This document shows, one piece after another, positions 61,216-64,000 of a stretch of 64,000 nt of DNA. Source of the DNA: Acidovorax sp. MR-S7. GTDB taxonomy: Bacteria; Pseudomonadota; Gammaproteobacteria; Burkholderiales; Burkholderiaceae_C. A program made the position numbers and the translations under genes. The stretch covers positions 1-64,000 of the forward strand of contig NZ_DF238900.1 in NCBI RefSeq assembly GCF_000400995.2, written 5' to 3'. A model generated the notes under the pieces. The model was given only the letters and a program-made list of their open reading frames with translations, was not told where the DNA came from and made no database searches. Position 1 is the first letter of the stretch, and the number at the start of each line of letters is the position of its first letter.

Positions 61216-61945
61216 GTGGCAACCACTGCAGACGTTCGCGTCGGCATTGGCGGCTGGACCTTCGCGCCCTGGCGCGGCAGCTTCTACCCCGAGGGCCTGG
61301 CGCACAGCCAAGAGCTGCACTACGCCAGCCGCCGGCTCACGTCCATCGAGGTCAACGGCACGTTCTACAGCACCTTCCGGCCGGCCACCTTCGCCAAGTG
61401 GCATGGCGAGACGCCCGACGGCTTCCTGTTCTCGCTCAAGGCCCACCGCCTGGCGACGCACCGCCGGGTACTGGCGGAGGCGGGCGATTCGGTCACGCGC
61501 TTCGTGGAGAGCGGCATCGCGGAGCTGAAGGACAAGCTGGGCCCCATCGTCTGGCAGTTCATGCCCGCCAAGCTGTTCGAGCCGGGGGACTTCGAGGCCT
61601 TCCTGGCGCCGCCTGCGCCATGCGCTGGACGTGCGGCACGCGAGTTTCGCCACGCCAGCGTTCCTGGCGCTGGCGCGGCGCTACGGCTGCGTGCCGGTGT
61701 GCACCGACTCGGAGAAATTCCCCGCCATCGCCGATGCGCAGGCCGGCTTCGCCTACCTGCGACTGATGCGCGGCCAGGCCGATGTGTCTACGGGCTATAC
61801 GCCCGAGGCCATCGCACGGTGGGCCGAGGGCGTGCGCGCCTGGACCGGCGGCGCGCGGCCGCGCGACGTGTTCGTGTATTTCATCAATGGCGCCAAGGAG
61901 CGGGCGCCGGCCGGCGCCATGGAATTGCTCCGGCAGCTCGCGTGA
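61216..61945 (+). pseudogene. DUF72 (YecE-like) gene with frameshift
   Basis: The first part (GTG 61216) encodes VGIGGWTFAPWRGSFYPEGL, NGTFYST and FLFSLKAHRLATHRRVLAEA through FEAFLAPP. The second half is in the next frame: LRHALDVRHASFATPAFLAL, VCTDSEKFP, YLRLM and FVYFINGAKERAPAGA to the stop at 61943-61945. The shift falls at about 61605-61613, where homologues carry a further stretch between the LAP-like and LRHALDVRH motifs, so a deletion of non-multiple-of-three length is likely. Either a real pseudogene or a sequencing error. Normal role unknown. Confidence 0.8.
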
Positions 61946-61948
61946 GCC

Positions 61949-62012
61949 AATAGCTCCTGTTTCAATAGCTGCTTGCGCTTTCTGGATAAGCGCTGGAGGC
62001 CGATCTGGCTTA
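61949..62012 (+). repeat. Palindromic element, copy 10
   Basis: ATAGCTGCTTGCGCTTTCTG then GATAAGCGCTGGAGGCCGAT. The final TTAAA provides the TAA stop (62010-62012) of the acylphosphatase gene on the minus strand. A second AATAGCT box lies just upstream (61960). Confidence 0.88.
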
Positions 62013-62303
62013 AACCGTCTCGCGCTGCACGAAGCCCTGCGACTCGCCGGCGGGCGCCTCGGCGACCTCCACCCGCTCCACGCGCGCGGCGGGCGGGCCC
62101 TGGCGGGCCCAATCCATGAGCGCCTGCACGGCGGAGGCGGGGCCGGTGGCCAGGGCTTCGACGCTGCCGTCGTGCCGGTTACGCACCCAGCCGTGCACGC
62201 CCAGGCGCTGCGCGGCTTCGATCATGGATTGGCGGTAGTAGACGCCCTGCACGCGGCCGTGGACGCGCAGGTGGCGGGTGATGGAAGCATCGGAATCGGG
62301 CAT
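62010..62303 (-). CDS. acyP: Acylphosphatase
   Basis: 97 residues. Small ferredoxin-like fold that hydrolyses carboxyl-phosphate bonds. The phosphate loop [12 protein letters not shown] contains the catalytic Arg and [15 protein letters not shown] the catalytic Asn. Cytosolic. The ATG at 62303 is divergent from the ferredoxin gene. The C-terminus (QRETV) ends in the palindromic element. Confidence 0.94.
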   Translation of the reverse strand: MPDSDASITRHLRVHGRVQGVYYRQSMIEAAQRLGVHGWVRNRHDGSVEALATGPASAVQALMDWARQGPPAARVERVEVAEAPAGESQGFVQRETV

Positions 62304-62343
62304 AGGCCCCGCACTGTAGCGCCCGCCATGGCATGCTGCGGCC

Positions 62344-62574
62344 ATGACCGCCCCGCGCAAGGCCCTGCCCGTGATCGACCCGCAGCGCTGCACCGGCTGC
62401 GGCTGGTGCGTGGGCGTGTGCCCTCCGCACGTGCTGTCGCTGCAGGTGAAGGCAGGGGCGCGCTTCGGCCCCAAGCGCTCAGTGCTGCACGATGCGCCGG
62501 GCTGCACGGGGTGCGCGCTGTGCGCGGTGCGCTGCCCGTTCGACGCCATCCGCATGGTGCGCACCGCCACCTGA
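62344..62574 (+). CDS. Two-cluster [4Fe-4S] ferredoxin
   Basis: 76 residues. Two CxxCxxCxxxCP motifs: [16 protein letters not shown] and [17 protein letters not shown] small cytosolic electron carrier. The stop lies 2 bp before the stop of the convergent sensor kinase gene. No partner oxidoreductase is visible. Confidence 0.92.
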   Translation: MTAPRKALPVIDPQRCTGCGWCVGVCPPHVLSLQVKAGARFGPKRSVLHDAPGCTGCALCAVRCPFDAIRMVRTAT

Positions 62575-62575
62575 T

Positions 62576-63967
62576 TCATGCAGGCGGCGGGGCCGGCAGC
62601 CAGATGCGCGCCTGCATGCCGGGGTGGGTGTTGGCGAATTCCAGGCGGCCGCCGTGCAACTCCACGATGGCCCGCACGCTCGACAGCCCCAGGCCGTAGC
62701 CCTGCCCGTCGGTGCAGGCGCGGAAGAAGCGCGTGCCCAGCTGCTCCAGCGCCTGGGGCTCCACGCCGCGGCCGTGGTCGCGCACGGTGACGGCGATGCC
62801 CGGGGCGCCGCCCGGGCCCTGGGCGGGAGCGGCGTGCAGGACGATGTCGGCGCCGCGGCCGCCCTGCGGCGCGCGGCCGTACTTGATAGCGTTGTCGATC
62901 AGGTTGGCAATGGCGCTGGCCAGCAGGTCCGCGTCGCCCAGGGCGGCGGGCGCGTCCTGCACCTGGGCGCGCAGGCTGCCGCCGCTGTCTTCGAGCACGG
63001 GGGCGTAGAGGTCGGCCACGTCCAGCAGCAGATCGCGCACCTCCACGCGGGCGAAGCGGGTGCGGCTGGTGCCGCTCTCCACTTCGGCGATCTGCAGCAG
63101 CTTGTCGAACACCACGCCCAGCTCCTCCACCTCGCGCGCCACGCGCGCGAGCGTGGCCGCCTGCTCCGCGGCCGGGGCCTGCTCGGCGCCGCGCAGCTGC
63201 AGCAGCATGCGCGTGAGCGGGGTGCGCAGGTTGTGCGCGATGGTGTTGGAGACGTGGCGTATGCCCTCCATCAGGTGCTCCAGCCGGTCGAGCATGCCGT
63301 TGATGTCGCGGCCCAGCAGGGTGAATTCGTCGTCGCGGCCGGCCACGGGGATGCGCTGGCGCAGGTCGCCCGCGGCGACGCGCGCCATGGTGCTGCGGAT
63401 GTCGGCGGCGCGGTCGTCCACCACGCGGCGAAAGACCAGCGCGCCGACCACGGCCATGACCAGCGCGATGAAGGCCGCCATGAGGCTGGCGCGGCCGATC
63501 AGCTCCTCCATGTGGCGCTGGGCCTGCAGGTCGCTGCCCACGGCCAGCAGACGGCCGCCGGGCAGCTCGGCCACGGCCACGCGGCCGGCGACGAGCGCGC
63601 CGGCGCGCCGCACCTTCACGTCGCGCACGCCCACGGTGCTCAGGCGGCGCGGCGGCCAGGGCGCGGCGTTGCCCAGCAGCACGTGGCCCTGGGCGTCGGT
63701 GAGCATGAGGATCTCGGTATCGGTGTTCACGCCGTCCTGCAGCATCCAGCGGATCTCGCCCTCCAGCGCCTCCTGGCCGTACTTGGCGCCGTGCTCCACC
63801 AGGCGGCGCAGGTGGTTCTCGGCCTGCCGGTCCATGCGCGCGCCGAGCACCCCCACGGTCTGCACGTAGAACACCGAGAGCACGATGGCCATGGTGAGCA
63901 CCAGCAGGCCGCCGTAGTACAGGGCCAGGCGGAAGGCGACGGAGCTCCAGGGACGGGCGGCAGCCAT
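62576..63967 (-). CDS. Sensor histidine kinase (HAMP-HisKA-HATPase)
   Basis: 463 residues from the ATG at 63967. Two membrane helices (about 15-40, 165-190) flank a periplasmic sensor; HAMP (190-240) follows, then the H-box [16 protein letters not shown] (His about 245), N-box [15 protein letters not shown]1 DHGRGVEP and G2 GYGLGLSSV. The residue after the phospho-His is Asn instead of the usual Glu/Asp. It overlaps the preceding gene by TGATG (or uses GTG 63970). The signal is unknown. Confidence 0.9.
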   Translation of the reverse strand: MAAARPWSSVAFRLALYYGGLLVLTMAIVLSVFYVQTVGVLGARMDRQAENHLRRLVEHGAKYGQEALEGEIRWMLQDGVNTDTEILMLTDAQGHVLLGNAAPWPPRRLSTVGVRDVKVRRAGALVAGRVAVAELPGGRLLAVGSDLQAQRHMEELIGRASLMAAFIALVMAVVGALVFRRVVDDRAADIRSTMARVAAGDLRQRIPVAGRDDEFTLLGRDINGMLDRLEHLMEGIRHVSNTIAHNLRTPLTRMLLQLRGAEQAPAAEQAATLARVAREVEELGVVFDKLLQIAEVESGTSRTRFARVEVRDLLLDVADLYAPVLEDSGGSLRAQVQDAPAALGDADLLASAIANLIDNAIKYGRAPQGGRGADIVLHAAPAQGPGGAPGIAVTVRDHGRGVEPQALEQLGTRFFRACTDGQGYGLGLSSVRAIVELHGGRLEFANTHPGMQARIWLPAPPPA

Positions 63968-63999
63968 CACGCGCCCTGGGGCAATGCCTGCGGCCGGTC
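63967..63999 (-). CDS. C-terminal end of the gene upstream of the kinase (probable response regulator)
   Basis: An open frame ends at TGA 63969-63967 with the tail [10 protein letters not shown] and enters from the right edge. A TGATG overlap with the kinase gene is typical of response-regulator / kinase pairs, so a response regulator is the likely product. Only about ten residues are visible. Confidence 0.4.
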   Translation of the reverse strand, partial: DRPQALPQGA

Positions 64000-64000
64000 G

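Overview
The window is a 64-kb piece of a GC-rich betaproteobacterial chromosome, most likely from the Comamonadaceae (Acidovorax / Alicycliphilus / Delftia type). The evidence is the very high GC with dense, overlapping genes, a Bug-family (TctC-like) binding protein, the gene content, and about ten copies of a short palindromic element with core CCAGCGCTTG-N4/5-CAAGCGCTGG and an ATAGCTG box. I know that element from this family. The window includes the dnaA region of the main chromosome: rpmH-rnpA-yidD-yidC run leftward and dnaA-dnaN-gyrB run rightward from about 54.6-54.8 kb.

Layout. 0-3.2 kb: the tail of an unknown gene, a Bug binding protein, a MASE2-GGDEF diguanylate cyclase and a FadR-type regulator. 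3.5-10.9 kb: an operon divergent from that regulator, encoding a complete Liv-type ABC importer (binding protein, LivH, M, G, F), an M20-type amidase/carbamoylase and an MlrC-like M81 peptidase; it looks like one uptake-and-hydrolysis pathway. 11-14.5 kb: malic enzyme, then a secreted barnase-type RNase with a barstar-type inhibitor. 14.7-20.6 kb: outer-membrane biogenesis and 16S rRNA methylation (rsmA, surA, lptD, divergent amgK). 20.7-26.7 kb: rsmE followed by an SMC-kleisin-kite (Mks/Wadjet-like) operon without a recognisable nuclease gene, interrupted by a MazG-like gene. 26.8-33.7 kb: two more diguanylate cyclases, a lipase-like hydrolase, an M20 peptidase and a chemoreceptor with a sigma-28-like promoter.

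33.8-37.7 kb is rich in RNA control: metX-metW behind a SAM-II riboswitch and a terminator hairpin, a GDT1-family Mn exporter behind a yybP-ykoY (Mn) riboswitch, and tandem RRM-glycine-rich RNA-binding protein genes with a shared leader motif. 37.7-43.4 kb: SDR, lptC, kdsC, kdsD (Kdo and LPS supply), a Kef-type antiporter and apt. 43.4-54.6 kb: the canonical rpmH-rnpA-yidD-yidC...mnmE string, split between yidC and mnmE by about 5.7 kb carrying a peptide-binding protein, an AraC regulator, a solitary nuoB, a Calx-beta/CTERM-like surface protein, a hemerythrin-domain protein and a GNAT. 54.8-64 kb: dnaA, dnaN, gyrB, small redox and metal proteins (YkgJ, OsmC, ferredoxin), a frameshifted DUF72 gene, acylphosphatase and a sensor kinase.

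Most striking are: (1) the SAM-II / leader-ORF / terminator arrangement before metX; (2) the nuclease-less SMC operon with an inserted MazG-like gene; (3) palindromic elements inside or at the ends of coding genes, including one inside a short-chain dehydrogenase. I saw no tRNA, rRNA, CRISPR array, IS element or prophage.
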